The notes: generated by a model from the letters alone, not told the origin. A stretch of 64,000 nt of DNA from Muribaculaceae bacterium (GCA_022509125.1 JAFLTU010000002.1:1-64000), one strand, 5' to 3'. Positions 46,795-57,026 are shown, numbered from the stretch's first letter. Numbers and translations are program-made.

Positions 46795-48933
46795 ATGACT
46801 ATAACCAAACAGTTAAAGATTGCCACTATGGCAGCATTAGTTTCTATATTTGCAAGTTGTGGAGGTAGTTCGAACCTCAAATATCCGGTTGCTCCCACTG
46901 ACAATAATGTTTCAGACAATTATGATGGTCTGAAAGTGGCCGATCCTTTCCGACCCTTAGAAAATGACACCGCACCTGCAACCCTGGAATGGGTGAAGGC
47001 TGAAAATGCACTGACAGAATCTTATCTAAAAGGAATTCCTTATCGGGAAAATATCCGCCACCGACTCACCGATCTCAATAATTATAAGAAAACCGGCCTT
47101 TTATCAAAAGAGAAAGACGGAAGATATTATTTCTTTGAAAACAATGGGTTACAAAACCAGAGTGTCTTATACAGAAAAGACACTCCCCAGGGAGAGGCGA
47201 AAATTTTTTTAGATCCTAACACATTGTCGGACGATGGAACAGTGGCTCTTCAAGGAATCATGATGAGCAATGATGGGAAATACACTGCCTACGTGATTTC
47301 AAGAAGCGGCTCAGACTGGAATGAAATATTCGTGCTCGACACAGAGACCGGAGAGTTATTGCCTGATCATATAGAATGGGCAAAATTCACAGGAGCAGAA
47401 TGGCAGGGAGATGGCTTCTACTATAGTTCCTATCCTAAGCCGGAAGATGGGAAAGAATTCTCAAATGCAAATGAAAACCACCAAATATATTACCATAAAA
47501 TTGGCACCCCTCAGAGCGAAGATACTCTGGTCTATGAAGATCGGGAAAATCCTCTTCATTTTCATTCGGCATATGTCCCTAAATCAGAGGATTATCTTTT
47601 TGTGACGGCCAGCGGAGAGGGTAATGGCAATGCCTTGATGTATAAAGACCTTAGAAAAGGAGGCGACTGGATATCGATCGAACCGACCCAGGATTACGAG
47701 ATAGGATTAGTGGATGTGGAAAAAGACAAGGCTTTGGTTTTGACTAATTGGAAAGCCTCCAACAATCGATTGATGGAGATAGATCTGAAAAAACCGGCTA
47801 AAGAAAACTGGAAAGAGATTTTGCCCGAAGGTGAGGCAGTGGTGAAGAATGTCTATCCTGCCGGAGGAAGGCTCTTGGTTCTGATGGAAAAAGATGCCTC
47901 CGATAAGCTATATGAATATGATCGCGACGGCCTCTTAATCCGTGAAATATCCTTGCCCACTTTCGGATCTATAGGTATATCTGCCGATAAGGATTCCGAT
48001 GAAGTTTATTATTCCTTCGTGTCGTTTGTCTCTCCTTCTTCTCAATATTCATTAGACCTTAAGACCGGTGAGAGCAAACTTATTTATCAAACGGCTTTGG
48101 AGGGCTTTAACCCGGATGACTATGTGACCGAGCAAGTGTTTTACACTTCCACAGACGGCACTAAGATACCGATGTTTCTGACTTATAAAAAGGGAATGGA
48201 GAAGAATGGTCAAAACCCGGTCTATCTCTATGGCTACGGAGGATTTAATGTTTCTCTAACGCCCGGTTTTTCACCCAATCGCCTGTTATGGCTTGAAAAC
48301 GGCGGTATATATGCCCAAGCCAACCTCCGGGGAGGTTCTGAATATGGCGAGGAATGGCATCAGGCCGGCACTAAACTCAACAAGAAAAATGTGTTTGAAG
48401 ATTTCATCTCTGCGGCTCAATATCTAATTGCAAACGAATACACGTCGCCGGATAATCTTGTGATAGAGGGGGGCAGCAATGGAGGTCTGCTTGTGGGAGC
48501 CACTGTGAATATGCGACCCGATTTATTCAAGGTGGCAATTCCCAGGGTGGGAGTGATGGACATGATGAGATATCATTTATTTACAATTGGTTGGAATTGG
48601 GCTTCAGATTACGGACGCAGCGATGACTCAAGGGAAATGGCCGACTATCTCTATTCTTATTCCCCGCTTCATAATATCAAGAATGATGGCACTCCCTATC
48701 CGGCAATATTGGTGACAACAGCTGATCACGACGATCGTGTCGTCCCGGCCCATTCATTCAAATATGCTGCACAGCTTCAAGCCTCCGACACAGGATCTGC
48801 TCCCAAACTCATAAGGATAGATTCCAAAGCGGGCCATGGAGGGGGGAAACCGATATCAAAAGTTATCGACGAATATACTGATATCTACTCGTTTATCTTT
48901 AACAATCTTGACTTGGAACCGATAAAAAAATAA
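46795..48933 (+). CDS. prolyl oligopeptidase (S9A) family lipoprotein
   Basis: Lipobox ALVSIFASC; catalytic GGSNGGLLVG, DHDDRVVPAHSFKYAA, AGHGGGKP. Confidence 0.95.
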   Translation: MTITKQLKIATMAALVSIFASCGGSSNLKYPVAPTDNNVSDNYDGLKVADPFRPLENDTAPATLEWVKAENALTESYLKGIPYRENIRHRLTDLNNYKKTGLLSKEKDGRYYFFENNGLQNQSVLYRKDTPQGEAKIFLDPNTLSDDGTVALQGIMMSNDGKYTAYVISRSGSDWNEIFVLDTETGELLPDHIEWAKFTGAEWQGDGFYYSSYPKPEDGKEFSNANENHQIYYHKIGTPQSEDTLVYEDRENPLHFHSAYVPKSEDYLFVTASGEGNGNALMYKDLRKGGDWISIEPTQDYEIGLVDVEKDKALVLTNWKASNNRLMEIDLKKPAKENWKEILPEGEAVVKNVYPAGGRLLVLMEKDASDKLYEYDRDGLLIREISLPTFGSIGISADKDSDEVYYSFVSFVSPSSQYSLDLKTGESKLIYQTALEGFNPDDYVTEQVFYTSTDGTKIPMFLTYKKGMEKNGQNPVYLYGYGGFNVSLTPGFSPNRLLWLENGGIYAQANLRGGSEYGEEWHQAGTKLNKKNVFEDFISAAQYLIANEYTSPDNLVIEGGSNGGLLVGATVNMRPDLFKVAIPRVGVMDMMRYHLFTIGWNWASDYGRSDDSREMADYLYSYSPLHNIKNDGTPYPAILVTTADHDDRVVPAHSFKYAAQLQASDTGSAPKLIRIDSKAGHGGGKPISKVIDEYTDIYSFIFNNLDLEPIKK

Positions 48934-48995
48934 ACCTAATATTCTAATTCAATCTCAATGGATTTGTCAAGTCTTTTGGGATAAAAAAGGAAAAT

Positions 48996-49022
48996 GTGGT
49001 CGGCCTAATTAAGGTCGACCAC
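48996..49022 (-). terminator. intrinsic terminator overlapping the 3' end of mutS2
   Basis: Minus strand GTGGTCGACCT-TAATT-AGGCCGACCAC then ATTTTCCTTTTTT; 11-bp stem includes the last codons and the stop. Confidence 0.85.
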
Positions 49023-51476
49023 TGTTATTCCTGCGCCACCAAAACGCACGTCTTCGTCATGGAAATCCTTCACATTGGGGTTCGCCCTTAATTGCTCTCG
49101 TATGAGAGTGCGAAGGATGCCATGGCCTGTGCCATGAAGGATACGTACTCTAGCGGCATTAAACTGGAGGGCATCGTCGAGAAAATAAGTTATTGCCTGC
49201 AAGGCTTCATCAGCCCTGAACCCTCTTACATCTATATCATTTTTGAAATTAAGCTGGCGTTGCCGACTCCCGGAGGAGTCTACGGAACTCTGAGATGAGA
49301 CCATAGTTTGATTGGATGCAGAAGCTTGAGGTTTCTTGGCCGGGATGAGTTTTTTGAGGTCTGTCACCGTGCGGAGGCTTCCGAAAGCCACCTCTGCTTT
49401 ATTTCCCTGGATTGAAATTATCGAACCGATCACACCTGAATTTTCCATTTTCACAAAGTTGCCCGGGGCGAAAGTGGGAGCTTGTCCGGTGAGATTGGTC
49501 TTTAAAGAGTCTGATTCTTGTTTTTTCCTTCGGCTTTTATGCTTTAACGGCTTGAGGGCCTCAGGCAATTTCTCAGGAGCCTGCTCTTGTTCCAATGATT
49601 TTTTATATTCATCAAGTTGCTTCCTGACCTCTTTCGATTTTTCTTTTTCGGCCTGCGATTTTCTTATTTCATGTATGGAACGTTCAATTTGGGTGTTAAC
49701 TCCCTGTAGGATTTCTCGAGCCTCTTGACGAGCATCGTGGAGAATGGTGGCCCGTTGTTTCTTTAATTCGTCGGCTCTGTTTTCATAGTCTTCAAGAAGG
49801 CGGTTGAGTTTATTTTCCTTTTCCTTTATTTCAAGGCGTTTGTTTTTCCAATAACGTTTATCGCGTTGAATGTCGAGGAGAAATCGTTCGCTGTCTACAT
49901 ATTCTGAACCCACAAGGTCTTTGGCCTTGTCGACCACTTCAGAGGGCAATCCTATATTTCTTGCAATTTCGAGAGCGAAAGAACTACCCGGTTCGCCCAC
50001 AGAGAGTTGGAAGGTGGGGCGCAACTGCTGACGGTCGTAAAGCATCGCTCCGTTGATAAAACCTTCCTCATTTTCTGCAAACACTTTAAGATTCTGATAA
50101 TGGGTCGTGATAACTCCGAAACAACCCGACCTTCCCAATTTCTCCAGAATGGATTGAGCTAATGCAGCTCCTATCTGGGGTTCTGTGCCGGAGCCCATTT
50201 CATCAGTGAGGATTAATGTTTTGTTGTTGGCATTCTGAAGGAAGAATTTCATGTTGGCGAGATGGGAGGAATAAGTGCTGAGATCGTTTTCCATCGACTG
50301 CTCATCGCCAATATCTATGAAAATATTTTTAAACACCCCCATGTGGGAATTGGAGTAGAGAGTGGGGAGTAGTCCGCATTGCATCATGTATTGCACCGTT
50401 GCGACAGTCTTGAGGCTAACAGATTTCCCTCCTGCATTGGGACCCGAAATGACAAGAATCCGTTTTTTTTGATCCAATCTAAGATTCATGGCTATCGCTT
50501 CACGTCCATGTGTCCGAAGAGTCAGCAACAAACCGGGATGTATTGCATGAAACCAATCTAATTCGGGTTCCTGTTCTATTGTGGGTAATTCTCCTCCTGT
50601 CTCAAAGGCAAAAAGGGCTTTGGCTTTAATAAAGTCGTAAAGAGCCAGGAGGTGACAACCGGAAATAATATCTTCCGAATGGGGACGCATCAAATCAGTG
50701 AGAGATGTAAGAATTACGATGATTTCCTGCTCTTCCTCGTTTTGAAGTTCCCGGAGTCTGTTCCCGGCCTCCACCACTTCCGATGGTTCTATAAAGACCG
50801 TTTTACCGGTGGCGCTTGTGTCATGCACAATCCCTGTAAGACCTCTTTTATTGGCAGCAGAAACAGGCACCACCATTCTCCCTTCCCTTAATACAGGAGT
50901 GGTTTCCTTATCTATTATCCCTTGACTGATTGAATTGTCGAGCACTCTTCGCATAATTTTATGCATAGAACGCGAAAGGGAATCAATTGCCTGACGGATT
51001 TCATAAAGTCGGGGCGAGGCGTTATCTTTAACATTACCATCGCGGTCGATGCATCGAAAAATCTCTCTCTCAAGCTCTTCGAAGAGGGGAATGTCGCGGA
51101 ATGTGAGCCGGAGGTTTCTACATCTTTTAGATTCCTGAGTTTCATTGTGGAAAAAAGAGTGTAGACCCTTCATCGTTGTGAAGGTCAAACCGGCTTGATA
51201 AATCTGAAGTGAACTCAAGAACGAACCGGGAGATCTGCACTCCTTTAGCCATGCAGCCACATCAAAAAAGCTGAACTGAGGCATAGAAATGCCGGAAACT
51301 ATCAACCCTCTCATCTCATCGACATTACCGAGCTCTTTGACCAGGAATTTCCTGTCGCTCGTAAAATTCATGTTATCAAGAAGCGCGACACCCATTGAAG
51401 TCTCGCATTTTGATGCAATAAGAGTGCGGAGGGGTGTAAACCCTATTTTATTTTCGAAATCTTTAGGATAGATCAT
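49005..51476 (-). CDS. mutS2: endonuclease MutS2
   Basis: VISGPNAGGKSVSLKTVA, ILTDEMGSGTEPQIGAALAQSILEKL, C-terminal Smr domain DIDVRGFRADEALQAITYFLDDALQFNAARVRILHGTGHGILRTLIREQL. Confidence 0.96.
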   Translation of the reverse strand: MIYPKDFENKIGFTPLRTLIASKCETSMGVALLDNMNFTSDRKFLVKELGNVDEMRGLIVSGISMPQFSFFDVAAWLKECRSPGSFLSSLQIYQAGLTFTTMKGLHSFFHNETQESKRCRNLRLTFRDIPLFEELEREIFRCIDRDGNVKDNASPRLYEIRQAIDSLSRSMHKIMRRVLDNSISQGIIDKETTPVLREGRMVVPVSAANKRGLTGIVHDTSATGKTVFIEPSEVVEAGNRLRELQNEEEQEIIVILTSLTDLMRPHSEDIISGCHLLALYDFIKAKALFAFETGGELPTIEQEPELDWFHAIHPGLLLTLRTHGREAIAMNLRLDQKKRILVISGPNAGGKSVSLKTVATVQYMMQCGLLPTLYSNSHMGVFKNIFIDIGDEQSMENDLSTYSSHLANMKFFLQNANNKTLILTDEMGSGTEPQIGAALAQSILEKLGRSGCFGVITTHYQNLKVFAENEEGFINGAMLYDRQQLRPTFQLSVGEPGSSFALEIARNIGLPSEVVDKAKDLVGSEYVDSERFLLDIQRDKRYWKNKRLEIKEKENKLNRLLEDYENRADELKKQRATILHDARQEAREILQGVNTQIERSIHEIRKSQAEKEKSKEVRKQLDEYKKSLEQEQAPEKLPEALKPLKHKSRRKKQESDSLKTNLTGQAPTFAPGNFVKMENSGVIGSIISIQGNKAEVAFGSLRTVTDLKKLIPAKKPQASASNQTMVSSQSSVDSSGSRQRQLNFKNDIDVRGFRADEALQAITYFLDDALQFNAARVRILHGTGHGILRTLIREQLRANPNVKDFHDEDVRFGGAGITVVDLN

Positions 51477-52159
51477 GGATTTTTACCAAACTTGGCGCAT
51501 TTTGGAGAAAAGGCCAGGGTGACGCAACAGCCGTAGGATTCATAGCTATAAAGCCTCATCTCTTGGGGAGGGAGGCCAATCTTTTCAGGAAAATTAATCA
51601 TGGCCTCTCCTAATTTTGGCATAACTTTGGTTTCAGGATTTGTCTCAAGAGGAGGTAGGGATATAATCTGAAGCCCTGAAGTTAATTCGATGCCGGGAGA
51701 GAATGCTGCCTTATAAAGGGCCTCTTTGGCGGTCCAGGCCATAATATTCATCTGCAAATCCTCTTCCAAAATAAATTTCATTTCTTCAGGCGAAAGAAAT
51801 TTATCCCTTACTTTTAAAACTTGGGCTCTATCTAGAGGTTCTGCATCGATACCCATAGCAGCCCTTGGTGTGAACCCGTCAAGATTTATTTCCGGAGTTT
51901 TTGGCAAGGTTGCAACTGCGAGGAAATGAGAAGTATGGGTGAGCGAGATTCTTCCGGGATAGCCTTCTAAGAAGGGGGCGCCATTTGGAAAATGGTCAAT
52001 CACCCGATAATCAGGTCCCTGTTCGCAAAAAATCTGTTTAGCCAATTCCAACCAGACTTTTCCGGATTTGGAATCCATTCCAAACACCTCGTCAATCTTT
52101 ATGCCTACAGGGGTTTTATGATGCCATGTCACGAATTCATCGGGGAATCTTTGGTCCAT
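51473..52159 (-). CDS. 4'-phosphopantetheinyl transferase superfamily protein
   Basis: RISLTHTSHFLAVA, GIDAEPLDRAQVLKVRDKFLSPEE, WTAKEALYKA; overlaps mutS2 by 4 bp; start may be GTG near 52132. Confidence 0.88.
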   Translation of the reverse strand: MDQRFPDEFVTWHHKTPVGIKIDEVFGMDSKSGKVWLELAKQIFCEQGPDYRVIDHFPNGAPFLEGYPGRISLTHTSHFLAVATLPKTPEINLDGFTPRAAMGIDAEPLDRAQVLKVRDKFLSPEEMKFILEEDLQMNIMAWTAKEALYKAAFSPGIELTSGLQIISLPPLETNPETKVMPKLGEAMINFPEKIGLPPQEMRLYSYESYGCCVTLAFSPKCAKFGKNP

Positions 52160-53493
52160 ACTTTCACTTTTGTTATTCTGTGTTTTTCAATGTTAGTCAC
52201 CTGAAAACGGAGCCCCCCTCTTGTGATGGTCTCCTTCATCGTTGGGAAATCTCCCTTTATTTCTAACAGTAGGCCGGCCAGAGTCTCGGCCTCGCCTGTT
52301 TCACCAAGATCCGATTCATCTATACGGAGAATATGGCAAAAATCGCTTAAGGAAATCTTTGCATCAAAGAGATAAACGCCATTACCGATTTTACGATACA
52401 TCGATGTCTGCTCGTCGTATTCATCATCAATTTCACCCACTATTTCCTCAATGATATCTTCGAGAGTGACAATGCCTTGGGTTCCCCCATATTCATCTAC
52501 CACTATGGCAATATGAATTTTTCGTTTTCTAAAATCTTCAAGAAGATCGTCGATACGTCTTGTTTCGGGCACAAAATAAGCCTCCCGTAGAAGGGTCTGC
52601 CATCTGAATGAGTCGCCCTGTTTACCAATATAAGGTAGAAGATCTTTGGAATAAAGAATTCCCTTTATGACGTCTTGTGAAGTGTCATAGACCGGGATTC
52701 GGGAATAACCGGATTTTATTATCACTTCAACAGCCTCCGTCCAGGAGTCATGATATTCAATCGCTGTGACATCCACACGCGAAATCATGATGTCGCTCAC
52801 TTCCTTCTCCCCAAAAGATAGGATTCCTTCAAGCATTTCTTTATCCTGAGCCTCTTTTATGTCGGAAATGCTAAGAGCCTTTTCAAGCTCGTCGGTAGAG
52901 AGTTGGTCCTGCTTTTTAGAGATGAAACGATTAAAGAGCAGGGATGATTTCACCATAAGCGAGGATAAGGGTGAAGTGATTTTATAAAGGATATTAAGGG
53001 CTCCCGATGTTTTAAGCAGCCATTTAAGAGTTTTGTTGCGCGCCACGAGTTTCGGGAAAATCTCGCCGAAAAGGAGCAAAAGGAAAGTCAAGACCACAGT
53101 CTGGCAAATGAAATCCAGGGCTGCGCTGGTGAAAGTCACTATTTGGTTGATGGCATAGTTGAGGAGAATAACAATGGTGATATTCACCAGATTGTTGGCA
53201 ATCAGGATAGTGGCAAGGAGGCGTTCGCTATGATTTATGAGATATTTCCCCTTTTCGGCTGCCGGTGAGTCATCGTTGTCTAATTCCTCTTCTTCAGCCG
53301 GAGATAGCCCGAAATAAGCTATTTCGCTCCCGGAGACGAATGCTGAACCTAAGAGACATAAAAAGGCTGTGAACATTATAAAACTCCATCCCACCCAATC
53401 GGAGGGTGAATGAAATTCAATAGCTTTCTGGACTATAATCTGTAGGGGAATTGAAACCTGTGGAAACGGTAAAGGGTCGACGTCGAGGTCCAT
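52129..53493 (-). CDS. gldE: gliding-motility-associated GldE-like CBS/CorC-type membrane protein
   Basis: DUF21-like TM region, CBS pair (ISRVDVTAIEYHDSW..SGYSRIPVYDTSQDVIKGILYSKDLL; VVDEYGGTQGIVTLEDIIEEIVGEIDDEYD). ATG at 53493 preferred over the TTG at 53517. Confidence 0.9.
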   Translation of the reverse strand: MDLDVDPLPFPQVSIPLQIIVQKAIEFHSPSDWVGWSFIMFTAFLCLLGSAFVSGSEIAYFGLSPAEEEELDNDDSPAAEKGKYLINHSERLLATILIANNLVNITIVILLNYAINQIVTFTSAALDFICQTVVLTFLLLLFGEIFPKLVARNKTLKWLLKTSGALNILYKITSPLSSLMVKSSLLFNRFISKKQDQLSTDELEKALSISDIKEAQDKEMLEGILSFGEKEVSDIMISRVDVTAIEYHDSWTEAVEVIIKSGYSRIPVYDTSQDVIKGILYSKDLLPYIGKQGDSFRWQTLLREAYFVPETRRIDDLLEDFRKRKIHIAIVVDEYGGTQGIVTLEDIIEEIVGEIDDEYDEQTSMYRKIGNGVYLFDAKISLSDFCHILRIDESDLGETGEAETLAGLLLEIKGDFPTMKETITRGGLRFQVTNIEKHRITKVKVWTKDSPMNS

Positions 53494-53513
53494 AAAAATT
53501 CGTAAGTGACTAT

Positions 53514-53522
53514 GCAAAGTTA
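53514..53522 (-). promoter_or_regulatory. -7-like element (TAACTTTGC) upstream of gldE
   Basis: Minus-strand TAACTTTGC about 21 nt upstream of ATG at 53493. Confidence 0.5.
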
Positions 53523-53556
53523 ATTCAACAGAACGAGTCTGCCAAACCGGGTAGAA

Positions 53557-56500
53557 TTATTCATTGGTTTTCCCTGCGACAGAACGTAGTCGGGGCCTTT
53601 TGCTATTGACATAATATCCGGAAAATAAATGCGACTTAGGTTGGCCAAGCTCTTCCATCTTTTTACTTTCATTGATATGTTCCCTCCGGATTTCCTCTTC
53701 AGAAAGAGGTTCGCCATAGCGAATAAAACCGTCGCCCTCATCAACGATTATCTCTTGCAGCTGGATAATTGAGGGCTTCTCCTCCAATGAGAAATTCCCG
53801 GGCAAAATTTTTCCTTTAATGATGAAAGAAATGAAGTCGCTGATGGAGGATGGAGTCTTGGCTGTGGATTCCTGTGTGAAGATATAGAGTTCGTTACGGG
53901 CCCTTGTGAAGGCTACATAATACATGTTAAGATTGTCGGTCAAGACCTGATCGTAGTATTTTGAAAAGATATTATGATGGGCCGATTCTTCCAGAGCAGA
54001 TGTGGTTTTAATCGGAAGCAATGGTGGACTCACAAGCTCGGGAAGCCGGATGGGGGCCACCCATTTCCACTCAGCCTTGTTATAACTCGGAGTAAACGAG
54101 TCGGTGGCAAAGGGGATTATCACACACTTGAATTCCAGTCCCTTTGATTTATGGATGGTCATTATATTTACGGCTTCAATCCCGTCGGGAGTAGTCACAG
54201 AAAGGGATTTCCCCCGACTCTCCCACCAATCCAAGAAGGATGCCACATCGTTATGATGGGATGCTGAATATTCAGTGACCAGGTCCTGAAATGATGATAA
54301 ATAAATAGCCTCCGATTTTTTGAGATCTTCGTCTATGAAGGTTGATATCGAGGCTTCTACCAAGGAGGGTAGGGAAGGAGTGGAAAGTCCGGTCATTAGA
54401 TTTGCCAGGGAATCTTCCATTTCCAAGCCGGAAAGGAAAGCCATTATCCTATCTGCCGGCGAGAGTTCCGGATGGTTGGAGGAGAATAGGATGTAATCGA
54501 TTTTCACTTCGTGCCATCGTATTTTTTTCCTCAACTTTGAAGTTTCGTCCGTATTTTCCTTTTGGATGGCTTTACCCGGGTGACAAATTTTCCGCATAAT
54601 ACCTATAATGGTCTGCACCGCTTGCGATGAACTTATTAGGAGCGATTCTTCGCTGATGAAATCGATTGGTGTAGACTCCGTCGGCAGTGTCTCATTATAA
54701 TCTATCAAGGCTTGCACAACCATTTTCCCCTTTTCGTTGGTATTGACAAGGATGGCAATTTCATTTTGCCTGTAGCCCCTTTCAATTAAGGAGGAGACCA
54801 GGGGACCGATTCGGGTAAGCGATTCAATCTCAAACCAACCTTTCTTTTCTTCCATGCTCTCCTCCGAGTCATCATCTTCATTTTCTTGAGGAGCATAGGT
54901 TTGAGGGTTGGAGATCAATGAAATTTCAACATAGCCCTTCCCGGATTGATTGCTGGGATATTGCACCACGTTTGAATAAAGATCGTAGAAACTGTCTGCA
55001 TTCCCCCCCTTCTTAAAACTCATTTCGGCAATGGCAGCAGCCAGAGCCTTAAAGAAATAATTATTGAACTTAACGATGCGTGTCAGCGACCTCCAATTGG
55101 TGTTTTCTTCAATAGATAATCCTCCAGCCTCATGGTCGGGGAAAGTGGCAGGGACCACGTCGGTAATTAGAGTGTGGTCGGCATTTCGGAAACGATAGAT
55201 GCTCTGTTTTGGGTCGCCGATTATGAGGCTCTCCATGTTTTTGGATACTCCTTCTTTGAGCAACGGACGTATAATTTCCCATTGCATCCTGGAAGTGTCT
55301 TGAAATTCATCTATCAAATAATGGTCGATACGGTTGCCGAGGCGTTCGAATACAAAAGGAGCATCATCCTCGCCTATTATTCTTTTAAGGATAAAACTCG
55401 TATCGCTAAGTTGAAGGAGATTATTGCTTTTCAGAATGTTAGAGAGAAACCTTCTAGTTTCCAAAATCAATCCCAGATAGGGAATAAGTGGGCCATAGAT
55501 TAGCCAATTCTTATAGTAGGATTCTGGCAGAGGATTGAACCATTGCTCGAGGAGTTTATACATCGGAATCGCCTCTGCATCAAGAGAATTCCCTGGGACA
55601 TTAAATTTCGATAAGAAAACACTCTTTGCTTTAAGAAAGGTGGTGAACCCTATTTTTATTTTATTGGAATCTAAAGATAGATTTTTGATTTTGGGGAGTT
55701 GAGGCAGAAACTTTTGATTTAATTCCTCCTTCTTGATAGAACCGGAATCAAGGATGCTTTCCACTCTTTCAAGACTCTTTTTTATTTTCTCGAGAAGATT
55801 CTTTCTTTCGTCGAGAGCTTTTTCTTCCAGATTGAGGTAGAAATTTTGCAACACATCCTTGTTTGCAGTGTCGTTGAAAAAAGAGTCGAGAGTCTGTTTC
55901 ACCTCTTTGAAATCTTCACTTTCAAGTTGAGCCAGAGCTTTTCGGATGTTTCCATAAACCGATTTAGATGATGCTTTCTTATTGAAAAGGTTCCATTTTT
56001 GGGATTTTTGCGCCTCTTGGTTCATCAATATTTTTAACCAGAAGGCTGCGCTTCCCATGTCTTTAGGATGTGAGTCTAGTTCACGGATAGCGGCATCGAG
56101 GGCCGCATCGGCCACATATGTGGAGTCGATTTCAAGTTGATAGGAATCTTTAAGACTTGCTTCGTAGGCGAAAGTCCTTAATATTTCCTGAAAAAATGAA
56201 TCGATAGTTGAGATTTTGAATTGGGAAAAATTATTAAGAATCACTTTGAGGGCTGAGGCTGAAGCCTCGCCGATTTTATCATAAGGGGCGCCCGTTATTT
56301 CATGAAATTCCTTAAGGTAAGGAGTGGCCTTTAGGAACGCAGGGTCAAAGGAACTTCTACCTGCGGCCTGAGAAAGAAGCGACAAGTTGTCGACAATTCT
56401 GATTTTCATCTCATTCGTGGCCTTGTTGGTGAAGGTGATCGCTAAGACATGGGTCAATGCATCCTCCACTTGTCGGCGGTTTCTTAATTTCCAGTTTCCT

Positions 56501-56595
56501 TCCGGAGTCTGAAATGCGATGAGATTGAGAATAAATTTTTTTGCAAGTGTAAAGGTCTTCCCGCTACCGGCCGAAGCTCTCTGAATTTTTAACAT
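53557..56595 (-). CDS. UvrD/RecB-type helicase, AddA-like, apparently without C-terminal nuclease
   Basis: RASAGSGKTFTLAKKFI, ITFTNKATNEM, LIDEFQDTSRMQWEI, IGDPKQSIYRFRNAD, TIHKSKGLEFKCVIIPF, MYYVAFTRARNELYIF. Confidence 0.93.
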   Translation of the reverse strand: MLKIQRASAGSGKTFTLAKKFILNLIAFQTPEGNWKLRNRRQVEDALTHVLAITFTNKATNEMKIRIVDNLSLLSQAAGRSSFDPAFLKATPYLKEFHEITGAPYDKIGEASASALKVILNNFSQFKISTIDSFFQEILRTFAYEASLKDSYQLEIDSTYVADAALDAAIRELDSHPKDMGSAAFWLKILMNQEAQKSQKWNLFNKKASSKSVYGNIRKALAQLESEDFKEVKQTLDSFFNDTANKDVLQNFYLNLEEKALDERKNLLEKIKKSLERVESILDSGSIKKEELNQKFLPQLPKIKNLSLDSNKIKIGFTTFLKAKSVFLSKFNVPGNSLDAEAIPMYKLLEQWFNPLPESYYKNWLIYGPLIPYLGLILETRRFLSNILKSNNLLQLSDTSFILKRIIGEDDAPFVFERLGNRIDHYLIDEFQDTSRMQWEIIRPLLKEGVSKNMESLIIGDPKQSIYRFRNADHTLITDVVPATFPDHEAGGLSIEENTNWRSLTRIVKFNNYFFKALAAAIAEMSFKKGGNADSFYDLYSNVVQYPSNQSGKGYVEISLISNPQTYAPQENEDDDSEESMEEKKGWFEIESLTRIGPLVSSLIERGYRQNEIAILVNTNEKGKMVVQALIDYNETLPTESTPIDFISEESLLISSSQAVQTIIGIMRKICHPGKAIQKENTDETSKLRKKIRWHEVKIDYILFSSNHPELSPADRIMAFLSGLEMEDSLANLMTGLSTPSLPSLVEASISTFIDEDLKKSEAIYLSSFQDLVTEYSASHHNDVASFLDWWESRGKSLSVTTPDGIEAVNIMTIHKSKGLEFKCVIIPFATDSFTPSYNKAEWKWVAPIRLPELVSPPLLPIKTTSALEESAHHNIFSKYYDQVLTDNLNMYYVAFTRARNELYIFTQESTAKTPSSISDFISFIIKGKILPGNFSLEEKPSIIQLQEIIVDEGDGFIRYGEPLSEEEIRREHINESKKMEELGQPKSHLFSGYYVNSKRPRLRSVAGKTNE

Positions 56596-56596
56596 T

Positions 56597-56947
56597 TTAG
56601 ATCAATTTAGTCTTGAACCCCATTGATAAAAGGAAAGTATTCACTTTTTCCTTATGATTTCCTTGAATTAGTATTTCTCCCTCTCTGACACTTCCGCCCA
56701 CACCAAGCTGTTGTTTTAATTTACGGGCAATTTCCTCCACGCGCTCTTGTGAGATTGAGAAACCTTCAATTATAGTGGCGATTTTTCCGTTTCTGCCCTT
56801 TTTATCGGCTATTATTGTAAGGGGAGAAGTTTGAAGAGTTTCATCAGAGAGAGTCGAATCGGATTCAGAATTCGAATCCTTCGTCTCCCCCTCATCGGGA
56901 AGGTTGGCTCGTAGACCCGCAAGAGCGTTTTTCCAATCTTGTGTCAT
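56597..56947 (-). CDS. SUI1/YciH-type translation initiation factor-like protein
   Basis: KGRNGKIATIIEGFSISQERVEEIARKLKQQLGVGGSVREGEILIQGNHKEKVNTFLLSMGF. Confidence 0.92.
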   Translation of the reverse strand: MTQDWKNALAGLRANLPDEGETKDSNSESDSTLSDETLQTSPLTIIADKKGRNGKIATIIEGFSISQERVEEIARKLKQQLGVGGSVREGEILIQGNHKEKVNTFLLSMGFKTKLI

Positions 56948-57007
56948 GCGATTATTTAAAAAGAAATTATTTATGTCAAATAGATATATTAATATATTAA
57001 TAGGAAA

Positions 57008-57026
57008 AAGCCTTAACTGAGGCTTA
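57008..57026 (-). terminator. short terminator hairpin overlapping porin stop codon
   Basis: Minus strand AAGCCT-CAGTTA-AGGCTTTTTCC; porin TAA stop is part of the stem. Confidence 0.6.

Noticed and set aside
53520-53744. 74-aa minus-strand ORF at the end of the AddA-like gene as a hidden nuclease fragment
   Set aside because: It is another reading frame of the AddA-like 3' end (MMRATVLFAMANLF..), with no nuclease motif, and too short for the missing domain.
56975-57003. ATATTAAT direct repeat between porin and SUI1 gene
   Set aside because: Short AT-rich repeat, likely background; no support for a function.
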